A DNA stretch of 64,000 nt. Origin: Moniliella sp. 'wahieum'. Its lineage: Eukaryota > Basidiomycota > Moniliellomycetes > Moniliellales > Moniliellaceae. The stretch is taken from positions 310,001 through 374,000 of the forward strand of contig RSEE01000066.1 in assembly GCA_003971905.1 (NCBI GenBank), in the 5' to 3' direction. A program made the position numbers and the translations under genes. Each line of letters opens with the position of its first letter. The stretch's first letter is position 1. Positions 1-12,789 of this stretch are shown here, piece by piece. The notes under the pieces are model-generated. The model saw only the letters and a program-made list of their open reading frames with translations. It made no database searches and was not told the origin of the DNA.

Positions 1-499
1 GAGAGAGAAGAGACGGATGGATGGTGGCGAGTGGGCCGAGTGGGCTGTCGTGGGCAGGATGAGCGAAGTAGTGGCAAAGCCAGCGCAGCTCATCAGCGGC
101 TGTGGGCAACGATGGCGGCGCCTGTACGCCAACACCCCTATAGGGTGTGAGTAGCTTATTGGAGACCAAGTAGCCCGAACAGCTCCTAGCTGTGCTCCAC
201 ATCCGGGGGGGCAATCGGAGCACCACCCATCACAATACCCATCACCCATCGTCGGAGCATCTGAGTATTTCACATTTCACATTTCAGACTCAGCGCAGCC
301 AGCCCGTGGCTTATCATCGATCGAGCATTGGCCAGTACCTCCAGACCGCCGCATTTGGGGCACGTGATCAGGCGGACTGGCCTTCCGCCCGGGGCGGAAT
401 CTGCACAACTTCTCGCGTCTCTGCCGCCCTTGCGCTTTCCCCTCCCGACCCATCCCTCCCACGAGCAGCGCCGACCGACCTGCCAGGCTCTCCTCCACG
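1..499. other. Intergenic / upstream of bL19m
   Basis: No gene is supported here. Open frames in this stretch have no recognisable family and are rich in Pro/Arg, as expected from GC-rich DNA. The last 100 bases are pyrimidine-rich, which fits a fungal core promoter and 5' UTR for the bL19m gene that follows. Confidence 0.5.
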
Positions 500-1295
500 A
501 TGGTCCTCGCCTGTGTTGGCTCTGTGCTGCGCCCCCGTGCGTCGGGCGTGCTTCTTCCGCGCCTCTCCCGCCCGCTCTCCTTGTCGGCTGCCGCGCGGAG
601 CCAGGCCCCGTCCGCCTCGAAGTCTGCCCCCGCCGCCACGGAGGCCGAGTCCGACGCTCCGTCCAAGGCCGGCAAGGACAAGGCGTTCGTGCCCCGCTAC
701 CCCTTCTCCAAGAATGTCATGACCCGCGTCGAGATTCCCAAGTGGCCTGAGCAGAAACCCCACGAACCCAAGCGCGAGCGCATCAACAAGAACATTCCCC
801 ATCCAGATGGCGCTCGTGCGCGAGGTGGACCCTGAACATGCCAAGTGGCGCCTGTTCAAGAACAAGACCAGGACCCAGATCCCCATGGGCTCCATCCTCT
901 CCGTTGACATTTGGACCAACGCGATGGCCAAGCACTCCTTCACCACCGTGTCGGGTGTGCTGATGGCGGTCCATCGCCGTGGGACGGGTACGACGTTCCG
1001 TCTGCGTACGCTCGTCGAAAAGTTGGGTGTGGAGCAGATCATCCCGCTCTTCTCCCCTGCCATCAAGGACATCCACATCGTCAAGCGTGCCCTGGGCCGT
1101 GACTCGACTCGCGACCAACGCAAGGCGCTGGCCCTCACCCCCTTCCGTCGCTTCCGCCGCGCCAAGCTGTACATGATCCGCAAGGACGATCGCTGGATCA
1201 AGCATGTTCCCAACCTCGTCAAGGCCGACCGCCTACAGCGACAGCAGGCATCCCAAAAGTCTTCGGCTGGTGGCAAGCGCATGTTTACTCGTTGA
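500..1295 (+). CDS. IMG1: Mitochondrial large-subunit ribosomal protein bL19m
   Basis: This encodes bL19 of the mitochondrial ribosome large subunit. The first ~35 residues are Arg/Ser/Leu-rich without acids (MVLACVGSVLRPRASG...), a typical matrix targeting presequence, followed by a basic linker. The bL19 core follows: an SVDIW strand, VLMAVHRRGTGTTFRLRT, then a GVEQIIPLFSP segment, and the family signature RRAKLYMIRKDD close to the C-terminus. The reading frame breaks at the C run 797-800: the first part is read from the ATG at 500, the core in the next frame. Dropping one C joins them without loss (about 264 residues in all), so I treat this as one gene with a one-base sequence error. No intron was needed. 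The stop is at 1293-1295. Confidence 0.9.
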
Positions 1296-3075
1296 GGCAC
1301 TGGGGACAACCGTATGGATGCTGATTTGCCCACAGGAAGGCGGCCGCTGTGCCTCGAGTCTTTTGTAGGTGGTGGTAGAACAGCCGGTGCGAGCAGGTAT
1401 GGTAGAGCTGAGCTGGACAAACTCAGGTTGCGTCAAACCGATAAAATAGTCTACTCAGCGGAGGCACCGGGACTCTTTGTCCACGATGGGGCGAGCCGTC
1501 GGCATCGTCGGCTGTGGGAGAGATGGCGGGCCATGTAGCAGCTGCACATCGATACCACATTTTTTAGATCTCATCCATTCAGCAGAACTGAGAAATAAGG
1601 GTGGACCCAACACGTCTTTTGCCAGATTTGTGGCTGTGTTCTCTCCCTCTGCACCACCCGACTGTGTATTGTTCGCTTCCATCTGAGCGAACCACAACTA
1701 TCCCGCAATCATGGCCGCTTTGAGATCTGATCCTGAGTTGGCTCGGAGCATGCACATTTTTTTTCTCACAGACTACAAGTACACCCAGCAGCATGATGTC
1801 GGGCCTCTGGGAGCGAGGTTCACCATGTTCACTACTACAGTGACTGTAGTGCCCAAGTTCGCAATTAGTAAGCCGTTTCCTCTCCCTCCTTCTTCGAACC
1901 TCTGTCTTTCTTTTACACACCGCGAGGGGAAGGGGTATCCAGGACTCCCGAACGTTGGCATCCCCTCTCCGCCCAGATAGGCAAGGCTGCCTTCGCCGGC
2001 GGAGGCCCTACCGGGGCGTTGCCCACAAGCTGTGTATAAAGAGGTTATACACCTCCACTTTGCAGTACTGCTTTGGGGGTCCACTCCACCATTTCTCCTT
2101 GTTGCTGTTCGAAAGCGCAACTGCTGGCCACTCAGCGACATCAACGGGGGACACAAGAGGGCATGCATATATTTCTGTCACGGCTAGAATGGCAGGACGA
2201 AGGTCATACCTTCATCTCTCACCCCCCACTTCCTCTGGTCTGCCGCAACTCGCACGATCATCCCTGTCACACCCAGTACATCCTCTTCATTTCCTACGTC
2301 TTGCATATTTCTTTCGGTCTCTTGAACTGACCTGCCCATAGTTGTTGAGGTAGAACCATGCTCGCTCCTTTTGGTTCACTCGCTGTGTTCCTCACTGGTG
2401 CGCTTGTGTGGTGGGTAAGCGTATTTCGGTTGAGAGCGTGGCTACAGTCAGGACAGTGAACGATTGCAACCGGTAGCCAGACACCTCTGTAGTGCATACG
2501 CCTGGGTGGTGCCTTTCAATTCACCTCCTTCACCATCGTGGGGACGGCGCTGATGAGGACGTACTAAGGTAGCTATAGTTACCCCCGTACTCCGGCATCT
2601 CAGGTATTCCCTGGTGGGGATGCGATAGGCAGACCGCCCTCTCCAGAGGCCTTATCTTCTCAGCCATCTCCCTCAGATTTCTGTCCCTCCTTGCTGTGAG
2701 ATTGGACCCATTCCCGTACGTTACAAAACCATACCTTACGCAGATAGTTTGATGAGTACAAGGACATTGCCTAATGGCACCTTGAGACACCAGCAACACA
2801 CCCAAAGAGGAAGGGTACATTTTGCGAAAGATCATATTGTACACTTATAGCGGGAGCAAAGAGATGGTGGGAGGGCAGTAGAGACGGAAGCCAGAGGATA
2901 TACGCCATGAGGCTATCCTGGTGTTCCAATTCACACCGCGCTGAGTCAAGTAGCGTAAGCCTCACGCCGACTTAGCCGAAGGCCCATGGTGTATACAGAA
3001 GCATAGGATGCTCCACACCGCCCACAGGGAGATGCCATGGCTGCCGACCCGGGGGCGCGACCAACAAGAAAAGTC
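1296..3075. other. Intergenic, no gene seen
   Basis: About 1.8 kb between the 3' ends of bL19m (+) and the DUF2423 gene (-). It is less GC-rich than the coding parts and has stops in all frames. No RNA gene or repeat was recognised. It must hold both transcription terminators. Confidence 0.5.
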
Positions 3076-3576
3076 CTAAATGTAGTTGGCGGGCTTGCGG
3101 TCTTTGGGGTTCCCGCGTTTAGGTGCCGACACCTTGTGGTGGGTGCGCTTAGCAGGAGCCTTTTTGTTTCTTGCCCAACTTCTTTTTGTTCGAAGACTTG
3201 GACAGTGATCCCAAGGTGGCGGGGGCCGTGTTGCCCTCGTCAACAGCCATGGCTGGTGGCAGGCATCATGTCAGTCCTGATCTCGCCAAGCAGGAGAAAG
3301 AGGGGAATGCATACCATCTGGTGCCTCGATCATAGCCCCCCCATTTTGCAAAAAGAGCTCATCCTCCTCCGACACTTCTTCTCCGGCCTCTTTGCGCTCC
3401 TTGATGTCCTTCAACCGGGCCAAGACGGAAGTTTTAGGCTGCAGCTTGCGCTCAGCCAGGCGCGCCGCGATCTCTGCCTCGCGCTGCTTCTGCACCTTAA
3501 CGTAGTCCCCGTTCGGGTCAGTACGCTTAATGTTGCGTGCGCGCACCCGAACCGTCGAACGCAAGCTTTTGGCCAT
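3076..3576 (-). CDS. DUF2423 small basic protein (YBL028C/LLPH type)
   Basis: A small, very basic protein of the DUF2423 family, known from yeast YBL028C and animal LLPH; family members are nucleolar and linked to ribosome biogenesis. The diagnostic N-terminus MAKSLRSTVRVRARNIKR lies at 3576 downwards, followed by a charged helix (EIAARLAERKL) and an acidic stretch (EAGEEVSEEDELF). An intron is supported at 3253-3314 (donor GTATGC, acceptor CAG). Exon 2 reads a Lys-rich tail and, after correcting the A run at 3161-3165 by one base, ends in RGNPKDRKPANYI and a stop at 3076-3078; this GNPKDRK-like basic end suits the family. A longer in-frame extension upstream of 3576 lacks similarity, so I chose the MAKSLR start. 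About 145 residues. Confidence 0.82.
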
Positions 3577-5479
3577 CTTGGTGAGCTGGGCGGAAGAGGG
3601 GGGGATGGAGGTGGAGCACGTATGGACCCGGGTTGCCCCAAAGCTTTGATTTGCCTCCACTTGGGGGGGCGGCGGACCTGCAAATTTCTGTTTCACTAGC
3701 CAATTCCGCCCGAAGCAGAAGGGCACTCTTCTTCCATGTCACATTGCACCGATGGGTGAAAATTCCTCTTCCACCTTCAGACGTTTTAAGCGCAGTGGGA
3801 TCGTGGTGTTCTTCCTTCTTTCCACCGTCACCACCACCGCCACTGGGTTTCCCTCTCCTTCCCCGCTCCTCCAGGGCGGCTGGGATTGGGGATACCCATA
3901 ATTTGTACAAGTACGCCAGCGGCGATTCGCATTTTGTTTTGGTATGTTCTTCTTTCTGCTTCCTCACATGATGAGGAATTTAAATGACGAGTCCAAGGCT
4001 CTGCCTCAATGGGCCATGGATACTTTTTCCTTGACCCGGCGAGCGCAGTTCGGCGCCGAAGACGATATTTTGGCTCCTGAATTTCCTTTTCCGCCTTGCG
4101 GGGTGTAGGACAGAGGTACTGACCATTTTTGCCTTGGTTCAGATTTGAATACCCCATTCTGGATGATACCCCTGTTTCTCCGCTTGCTTGAGTAGTCCAG
4201 ATGCCTCGACATGCTCTCCACGTCTTCTAGTGAATTGGTTGAAATTCAGGTATGTTTTCTCTCACTTTCCGTGGTCCCAGAGAAAAGCAGAGGATTACTC
4301 CAATCTCTTCACCTGATCCCTTATGGGGGCATGAAAACAAACTTTCTTTGACTTTTTTTTGGATGATGCTTTCTCTGGGGCACGGTGGACTCGTACCCAT
4401 CGCATGCTCAGGTAGCTAACGTTTTGATGGCTTTCCAGTTCTTCGGTCATCCACAACTTCATCGCCTTTTTCATCCTTCACCTTTTCCCCTCTTCCGATG
4501 AAGAGACGAGGGGTATCGGGTTTTCACCTTTCACTTCTGTCCTAGATGCTTTGTGACTGTACCGCTGGAAATGCATGATACATTTTTCACGATATCAGTT
4601 TTGTTAGCACGGGTCCGTTTCAGGTTATAGGGTTTGCGAGGGAAGGCCAAGCGCTCTAGAGGAGGTAGGCTTTTTCACACTCCGTGAACGCGGCGGCGAA
4701 CTTGCCTTGAAGACAAAGATGAAAATGGTCCATAGTCATCCCTGCTTCTGGTACGATACACCAGCAGGCTACACTTTGTGCCAACTTCACCCAAGCTCTG
4801 GCAGGGTGGCGTTTCTTCCTTTAACCACTGACTCGAGAGATGTTTGGCGGGGACTGCATCCGATCCCGCAAACGTTTGACAGGAGCCGGACGGAGGCAAA
4901 ACTCGTGTCTGGTGGTGGACGTGTACGTTCGTCGTTCATCGATCTCATCTACTGGAAAATTCATCAGTTGTCGTGAGGCGTAGGATGGTATCACCAGTTG
5001 GACGCGATAGGCGACGCGGGAGCAAGGCGAGATCGTATTCATGAGAGGCTGCCCCCAATGAGCATCGCACGCGTCCTCCAGGCCTTGTCGCAGGAGCGAT
5101 CCGCGCGTCAACCAGTTGAGGAACACTGAGGAAGAGCAGGCCTAGTCTAACTTGAACTTTCCAGCTTGGACAAGTACCAGGGCCGAGAGGGTCTGGGTGT
5201 CGAAATCGAATCATTAAGCACCATCAATCATCCCTCATTCGCTTTCTCTACCGCCTCCCTCTTACGACACCAACAGCCAAGAAAAGATATGATTACTGAC
5301 AGTACAGCTGAGCAGAAGGACGGTTACGGTGCGCACCTACGCATGCACCTCTCCATCCTATGAACAACAAAGATGCCCGGCACATACGCCAAAGCCGGGA
5401 AACGAAACAAGAAATGGAAGCTGGCGTGTGGGTATGGGAAGGGGGGAGGAGGGGGAGGCTTGTTGAACAAGCGCCTACC
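3577..5479. other. Intergenic, no gene seen
   Basis: About 1.9 kb upstream of the DUF2423 gene. It is comparatively AT-rich with T-runs and short conflicting open frames. No conserved protein, tRNA or repeat was recognised. Confidence 0.45.
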
Positions 5480-6524
5480 ATGCCTGCGGCCGCCAGGGGG
5501 CTGAGAATGTAGAATCGTGGGTAGGGTGCGAGGCGCCCAACCGTGCCAATCGAGACTGGGGCAGGGGCAAAGTAGGGAGCGGGTGGGGGCGGATAGGTCT
5601 GAGGTGCGCACACTGGCTTGACAAGGTGTGCGGGTGCAGCATTGTATCCCTCGTCATGCGTCCGCAGTGCCAGGCAGTCGACCCCTGGCAACCTGGGGGG
5701 AGAGGGCTGCCGATCCATGGGACCGCACTGCGGGGATGCGTACGCACGGTCCGGTGGGAATGATGGAGGGGTGCCATAGGAGAGAGGGAAAGAATGGGAG
5801 AATGAAGGGAGAGGTTGGACTGTCTTTGGGCCTAGCTGCAGGGAAGCGTCAAGAGGAGTAGGTTGCTGGGCCCTGGGCGGGTCACGGGCAGAGTAGGGAG
5901 CAAGACCCGATTCACGGTACTTTGGGCTGGGGAAGGGGTCCTTTGGTTCTGGGGCCGGAGAATGGGGGACAAGGGCGTAAGGTCATTGGGGCGAATGGGG
6001 GGTGTAGAGCGGGAAGAGCAGGAGGAAGACACGGAAGTGTCGGTGTCGAGGGGCGGGAGGGAAGCGGTGAAGGAGGACGTAACAGGGCTGGGATTGGCCG
6101 TGTATGAAGACGGTGGAATGGGCGAGGCCGAGATGGAGCCGGAGGCGAAAGACCGTACGCGGACAGTGGGTTGGGGAGAGGGGATTGCTGTAAAGGTAGC
6201 TGGGTGTCGCCTCGATTTTTTGGGCGAAGCTGCCGTTGTGGTGCGCCCGAAGAAGAGCTGGATGGTCCGGCGTGTTGCCAGGGATGATGCAGAAGCGGAA
6301 GAGGAAAGCCCGAGGCGGTGTTGCCGCCGCGCCAACATTGCCTTGACCACTGCTGGTGAATGGGAGGAACGGTTCCTCTGCTCCCGCCGTTGCTGGGCGG
6401 GAGTGGCATAGTAGGAGCCACGGGGCAGACGGTGGGCATGAGGGCCGTCGTGGCAGATGAAGAAGGGGAAAAGCGGGTTGGCGGTGTACACGTCTCCCGC
6501 ACACACGACGTGCGTTGAGCAGAG
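5480..6524 (-). CDS. Possible Pro/Ser-rich hypothetical protein
   Basis: I do not recognise this protein and am unsure it is real. On the minus strand a frame without stops runs from about 6500 to 5832. It has protein-like composition: VYTANPLFPFFICHDG, then RGSYYATPAQQRREQRNR, then MLARRQHRLGLSSSAS (ATG at 6338), then Ser/Thr/Pro-rich sequence. A second frame from 5718 to about 5480 continues in the same style (PQTYPPPPAPYFAPAP, GRLAPYPRFYILSPLA) up to a possible donor (ATG|GTAGGC). The two pieces would need an indel or intron near 5720-5830. Against it: GC-rich DNA gives long chance frames, and the opposite strand is also open from 5863 to 6411. Confidence 0.35.
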
Positions 6525-8689
6525 CGGAGTCGAAGCATGGGGCGGGCGCAGCTGATGGCAGAGCAGGTGGGTTGGGATGGGGGGAGACTGGCAGCACCTG
6601 TGGGCGTCATGCCTGGGGCTGGAGTGGGCCGGTGAGAGCATGTGGGACGGTGGCAAGGGCGAAGAGGGGGGGGGGTAGGAGGGCTGGGGTGGGGGGAGAT
6701 GAGGTTGGGCTGAGGCGCTGAGGGCGCGTAGCAGGTGTGTTGTCGCCTTGTCGTCTTGTCTTGCAGCCCAGCCGGGCCAAGCCGAGCGAAGCGGATGTGC
6801 GGGTGGAAGCCGCATGCGATCGATGCACGAGCCATGATGTGTGATATGTGATGCTGCCCAGGTGCCCGTGCCCAGGGGTGGCCCCGCGCCAGTGGGGGAT
6901 GATCGATCGGCGCCATCGCCATCCCCCCCCGCAGCGCACCAGCCTGATCGCATGGCCGCAGATGGGCAGTGGGGCGGCGTGCCTGGGCCGTGCTGCGCCA
7001 CCGGTGGCACGCGGCGGCACAACGCTGTGCGCCTCCAGGGCTGCCCAAGCACCAACGCCCACTGTGCGGCAGGCCAGGCACGGGCTGTGCCCTGCTGCAC
7101 CCTGGCCGCATGCGCTTTGGGTGGGGTGCCAGACATGGCTGGCCCGCTGGCCTGGCACCACCACCGCGGGGGGGAGTATGAATGCGTGGTCTGGACGCGG
7201 AACGCTGCGGCACATCGCTCGGCAGACACTTCCCTCCTGTCTGCATGTCCTGGCAGACGCAGCCCCAGCAGCCAGCAGCAGCACCCTGCCCGCGCCCCCA
7301 TAATATGCCCGCTGCCCCCTTCCGCCCACAGCCTGTGTCAGCAGCCGAACCCAGAGCGTGTGAGCGGCGCATGCGAGGCTCACGCGCTCACACCTCAGGC
7401 TGAGTGCGACGCTGGATTGATTAGCAGTGTGGATCCGACAGACAAAAAGCCCCCGGACCGACCGACAGACGTTGGGAGTGGATCTTACAGATCGTAGATT
7501 GATCCGCGGGCCCGCCAAGTTGGGGTGCTGCCGTGCCCCACTACATGCCCCACCACATCCACCCGTCGGGCCCAGCGCAGCTCAACCGAACCCAGCCGCG
7601 CCCAACCGAGCTGACAGCCAAGCATGGCAGACGGAGCACCATTGAAAATACGCCAAGGCATGCCAGCGCACGCCTGGGCGTTATGGGGACGCGGTCTGAG
7701 ACCTACCATCGGCGGTCGCAAAACGCATAGACAGCCACGCAGTGCGGGGCTGCAGGTGCTGCATCTTGACTGCCCCCGTGCGAGCGGCTGGAGGCCGAAG
7801 GCTTGGTGCAGACACACACGTGCTGCAGTGATATGCCCCAGCCTGTCCCAGCCTGTCTGAGCCCAACACAGCCACTCGCCAAGGCCCACTGGGGGCCACT
7901 GACCATTGATCCATTTCGAGCCTCGCGCACCAGTGCAGATTGTACCCACCGCGAGCTTCTTCAAGTTGGGGTAGAGAAAGTGCATTTCTATATTACTCGC
8001 CCCCAGTGGGAAAAGCGACGATGCGACGCGAGGGTCGCCCTTTTGTCTACTATTCCACCTGCTATCGCCCTTCTCCCTTTGCCTAACCCGACCACGCTTG
8101 CATAGTTTCTAACGGGGAGCGAGGGAGAATGCTCGAGAGAATCCTGGGGGGAGGGGGGTGTAGTATAACAGTGACGGTATCATCGGCTTCCAGAGTCGAC
8201 AATCACACTTGCTGGTGTAGTAGTCCATGTGGGTCCGGGAGCCGGACAAATATTCCCAGGCAGCAGCAGCCCTGTCGGGGCATACAACTCGGGCCAGAGA
8301 ATCGGGCAAATTTGCCCCCGGCATCGACCGATGCACCCCACACTGCAAACAGGCTAGCTTAGCGTATAGCATATAGTGTAACAGCATAGGTGACAAAGCT
8401 CTCGGTTATGGCGTTGGTCCTTGTGCCTTGGTGGAGAGGGGCACGGAAGTGTGTTGGGGAGAGAGAAGAGGGCAGGGAAGGGGGGAAGGGAACAATATGG
8501 TCGTGTATGGCGTTACGGTCGGAAGAGTCGGGAGAGAAGTCACAGCCAGGGACGAGTAGTGCAGGTTTCAAGTGAGAGGGGCACAGAGATCAGGTCGATC
8601 TCGATCAGGCCTCAACTCCGCCCTGAGCGAACCACTGGGGGATAAGAAGGAGTTAAAAGTAAGGTGGCGAGGTATGCTGATGGGGACGG
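6525..8689. other. Intergenic, GC-rich, no gene supported
   Basis: Several long overlapping open frames exist on both strands between 6600 and 7500, but all are Cys/His/Pro/Arg-rich without domain similarity, as in non-coding GC-rich DNA. Part of the stretch up to 8689 is the downstream region of Sre1. Confidence 0.4.
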
Positions 8690-11600
8690 TCACATCTCCA
8701 CCCCCGAGTCCGATTCTTCCGGGATCCAAAGTAGCTCCTGTCCCATTAAGAATCGAGGCGTCAGGTGGATATGGGGGTTTCCCAAGAACCGACTTAGACC
8801 AGTCAAGACGTCCGTCGCAGCCTCTTTTGCGTCGGACAGGCTCAACGCAGCCCCGTCGGTGAACAGCATATCGTCGGGCTTGGGTAGAGGGGGGTCCAGA
8901 GCGAGCAAAGATGTGATGGCCAAAGACGAGGGAGGCACCGCGCCGCCAGGCTGCGCCGCAGAGCAAACGTTTGTGCCAACAGAGCAGAAGACTGGGACCC
9001 AGATTGGATAAATACACACTTATTCGCGCCCATGCTACGCAACAGCAGCAGCCACTGAAGCCCAGCAGTGGCGAGGGAGAGGACCTTCTTGTCATCGGCC
9101 AGCCCCTCCATCTTGGGATCAGGTTCGGGGAATGAGAAGGCGTTTTCCCCCAAACGAGCTGAACGCAGGCGATCGCCGCCCGCTGAGCACCCAGCAAGGT
9201 TGAGCCAGCTTTGAGGGCGGTGACCAAGGGCTTGGTGAGCGTTTGAGCCAGCGCTTGGTCAGCACGCAGGAAGGCCCATACCGCGAGGGTGATCTGGACA
9301 AGGTAGTAAGCAGGCGTGTCCTGCACAGCACAGAATGGGTGGTTTCGAGCAGCTCTTGCACCCAAGCACGGGTCTCCCTTGCGCTTGGGGAAGAAGACGT
9401 GGCCAAGTCGATTGTGATCAGGCCCGCTTCTTGCCGACAAAAGAACTCTCGCAAAAAAGAGTTGACGTCGAGGCTACTCACGTTCGAGACCTGTTCCAAC
9501 GGCAGCTCGCCTTCTTGCTCCGTTTGGTCCAGAGTAGAGCAAAATTCCTCCATTCCCCTCCGTGCACGCGCCCCAAATGTGGTTGGGCAGGAGGCACTAA
9601 TAATGGAGGGAAAGAGGTAGACCCACACTTGGTACAAAGTAGCCATGTGCGTAGCGTTGGAGACAAGCAGTAGAGGCGAACCGAGGTATGCCCTCATCTC
9701 CGCATCGCTCCTAGCTGCCGCAAGAAAGGCATCACCCTCAGGGGGGCACAGAACCAACGCATCCTCCAGGGCATATGAGAGGACGTCCCGCAGCCATGGC
9801 TGGCTTTCCTGCGCCCAAGCACGGGCCCGCGACCAGTGCGAGTGAGCGTACTTGCGAGTCAATTGGCCGACAACGTTGGTACGGGACCCAAGGTGGCCAA
9901 GGGCGAGGGCCAAAAGCGCATGGGTACGTGCCGTGGTATCATCCGGCGATTCACCCGAGTCTTTGGCCAACGCCTCCTCTCGTGCAGGGCCTCCGCAATC
10001 CGAGCCACGTGCAACACTGTCTGCGCTCGAAACAAGGGGGAGCGCTGGACGAAGGGACCCCACGCAGCCTCCACCGCCAGCAAACGGATCCAGGCATCCG
10101 CCCTTATGCAGTCAATCGAATCGCGGAGCAAAGATTGGCGTTCACTCAAGTGCTGGTACGGTGCAGGAAGGGCGGCAATTTTCATCAGCTCGACCAAATC
10201 ATGCACCAAGGCAGCACTAGCTCTAGGTAGGCCCATGGGGGCATCTAGAAAGAAGCGGAGCACCTTCTCCATCTCAGCTGGACCAGTGCGGGATGCAGCC
10301 ATTGCTTTGTCGAGCTCTGAACGGCGATGGCGAGGAGAACGAGAAGGAGGCCGGTGCTTGGACTGCTTCATTGTCGAGTTGGGCAACGAAGATACTTGTT
10401 TGACCACCGTGCGACAGATAGGGTAGAGAACAAAACACACGCACCCGAGAAACGCCACAAATCGAGCCACCTCGATGAGCAACGTCACCAGAGAGATATG
10501 ATCGTAATGGTGGGTCTCTTTCCAAGGCCCAACCGAGGAAAAACCCCGCTTCAAGAGCTGATGACCAGCGCTTACCGCTTTTGCCCCAGGGTGCGTCCCA
10601 ACTTGAGGATGGTTCAAGTCCGAGGAGGTGCCGACCAAGGTAAGTCCCAAGAAGGCAGCCATCACGTACGAACCAGGTTTCGACGCACTGGCGGCGGGAA
10701 CCCCCTCGGACGGCGAGCCAGATGATTCGTCCTCATCCGTGTCGAGAAGCAAGTCGGCCATTGCTTCGTCCGGCTTGTCCTCCTCCTTGATGGGTTTCAA
10801 GGCCTCCAGGCGCGCCTTTTCCGCTTCGTGTTCCCTTTTGGCTTGTTCCATTTCGTGCATCCAGACCAGCAGAATATCCTCCCCGCCCCGGAGGGAACGG
10901 ATGATCTCCTTCAACCCCTCCGACTCGGAGGATAAGTGCGTCTCACGCCGCTTGAGGTAGTGGATATACTCGGTGGCCTTGCCCAAGATGGTGGCCTTGT
11001 TCAATTTGGTCGCCGCACTCACCCCATCGACCAAATCCTCCGGTTCGCCTTTCTTGCGCGGCTTGCGAGGCAAGAGCGACGTAGAGCCACCGTTGTTCTT
11101 GGGCTCCAAGTTGCGCAAGGCGGGCACGGCGGCACGCAGGGTGGCGATGCGATCGTTAATGTTGTTGCGGTAGCGTCGTTCGATCGCATTGTGAGGGACT
11201 TTGTTCAAGCCATCCATCGGATCGGAAAGACGTCTTCGTGCCCGACGCCGCGCCTTTTCGGACGAAGTGGCTGTCTCATCTTTGGGCCAGAGTGACTCGG
11301 GTGGCTGGTTCGCTTGCCGAACCAACCGATCCTGTTGCAACTGCTGCAACTGCGACATTGCCGTGGCCACACTGTCAAATGCTGTTTGCACCCCCGCCCG
11401 TGCGGGCCAAAGTCCCCGTCAGTATACGCACCCGTCAACAGTCCCCCCCCCCCACAATACCCTAACCGAGGATGGATGGAAGAGGGCGATGGCAAAGAAG
11501 AGCAACGTACAATTGGGCTGGAGGATGTTCCACTTTTCGGCCGGTGCCTCCTCCTTGGCCATAGCTCTGGCATGCAAGGTGAGCTTGTGCGCCAAGGACG

Positions 11601-12789
11601 TCTCGGACTTGGTCCGCTTGCTCGTGTCCTCTTCCGCCAACGGGGAAGGCTTGGCTGTGGGCCGTTTCGTTGCTAAATCTTTCGGCGTCCCATCGAGCGT
11701 CGCAGCACGAGCACGGCCGCGTCGGATCGGGCCCGGGCCCCCGAGGCGGGATCAGACGCCGGCTTGCCCCCCCTGCCCCCGGGAGCAAACAGCGTGTCCG
11801 AGCCAGGGGACGAGACAGACTTGGCCTTGGTTTCGCCCGGCCCACACGGAGCAAAGGGGCCAAGCCCGCATTCAGAGGTAGCGTGGCATTTGCCAGACCA
11901 GGGTGCCAAAACGCCGCGGCGGGAGGGAAAGCCCCTATGCCCGACATGGCGATCGGTAGTTGTGGTGGAAAGGACATGAAATGCGGTCCCTCCCTCCCCC
12001 CCCGCCGGAGCGCTTATGTTCATGCTGGCCAAGAAGGCAGGTGTATAGCAAAACGGTCCGGCGGCAGAGAACGGGGGCAGGGGAGCACCCGATCCGTTCG
12101 GCTCGGTAGAAGACATGGCGAGCGTCGCGGGCGGTTGCCAAGCTTGGGCTGCTGCTGGCATTGCTGCTGCTGCAGGGCAGCATAGGAAAATGGCTCGAAC
12201 AGGACGTTGGACGGGGGTTCTGCTGTGTTGGCAGAAGCAGGACCAAGCGACGTGAGGAGGGAGGCAACCCCGATCTCCATCGGCGGAGCACATTGGCTTT
12301 CTGGCCCCGGCAAGCGGAGCAGGCACAATAGGATCGTGGCTTACCGCGGGGCCCGAAGGGTACTGGCTCGGGGGCGAGTCGCCACTGTAGGCAGAGACGC
12401 CGGGGGTACTAATCAGGTCGGATGTGCCATCGGGAGGTGGTGGCGAGGTGGTGGGGGCCGGTGGACTGGGGCAGGAGGAAAGACTGGGTGGTGGGGCCGC
12501 AGGCAGGGGATGATTGAAAGAGCATCGTCTGAAACGAAGAGGCAGACCCAGGCTGGGATACTGGGCCGAGGCGGCTGCGGCCTGAGGGGAGCGGGGGTGG
12601 AAGAGCGGGGGCAGGTGTAAGGGTAGTGGTGGGCGAGGAGGAGACGACATGAGGAGCGGAGCCGGCGCTGGTGCTGTTGGTGAGAGCGACACTATTGAGG
12701 TACATGGCCAGACTGGCATCGAAGGCGGGTGGAGGCAAGGATGGCGGGGAGGGTGCAGGCAGCCCGCCGGGGGAGGGTTGTGGCGACAT
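8690..12789 (-). CDS. SRE1: SREBP-type bHLH transcription factor Sre1
   Basis: A membrane-bound transcription factor controlling sterol synthesis and the low-oxygen response; in other fungi it is cut from the ER membrane and its N-terminal half moves to the nucleus. The bHLH lies near 11235-10900, with VPHNAIERRYRNNINDRI containing the Tyr (ERRYR) that separates SREBPs from other bHLH factors, then KATILGKATEYIHYLKRRE. Two hydrophobic segments follow: SYVMAAFLGLTLVG (about 10660) and LLIEVARFVAFLGCVCFVLY (about 10440). A long C-terminal domain ends at the stop 8690-8692. The N-terminus starts MSPQPSPGGLPAPS at 12789 and is Ser/Pro-rich. An intron at 11382-11510 (GTACGT...CAG, containing an 11-C run) joins ILQPN to SFDSVATAM in frame. 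At least six frame changes (for example near 12600, 11930, 11700, 9950, 9300, 9020) break the frame; exact sites in the N-terminal third are uncertain. Confidence 0.9.
11443..11453. repeat. Homopolymer C run in Sre1 intron
   Basis: Eleven consecutive C on the plus strand inside the Sre1 intron. It is a low-complexity site likely to be mis-sized in the assembly. Confidence 0.8.

Noticed and set aside
6600-7518. Long open frames on both strands
   Set aside because: All frames are equally open and Cys/His/Arg/Pro-rich, without start context or domains.
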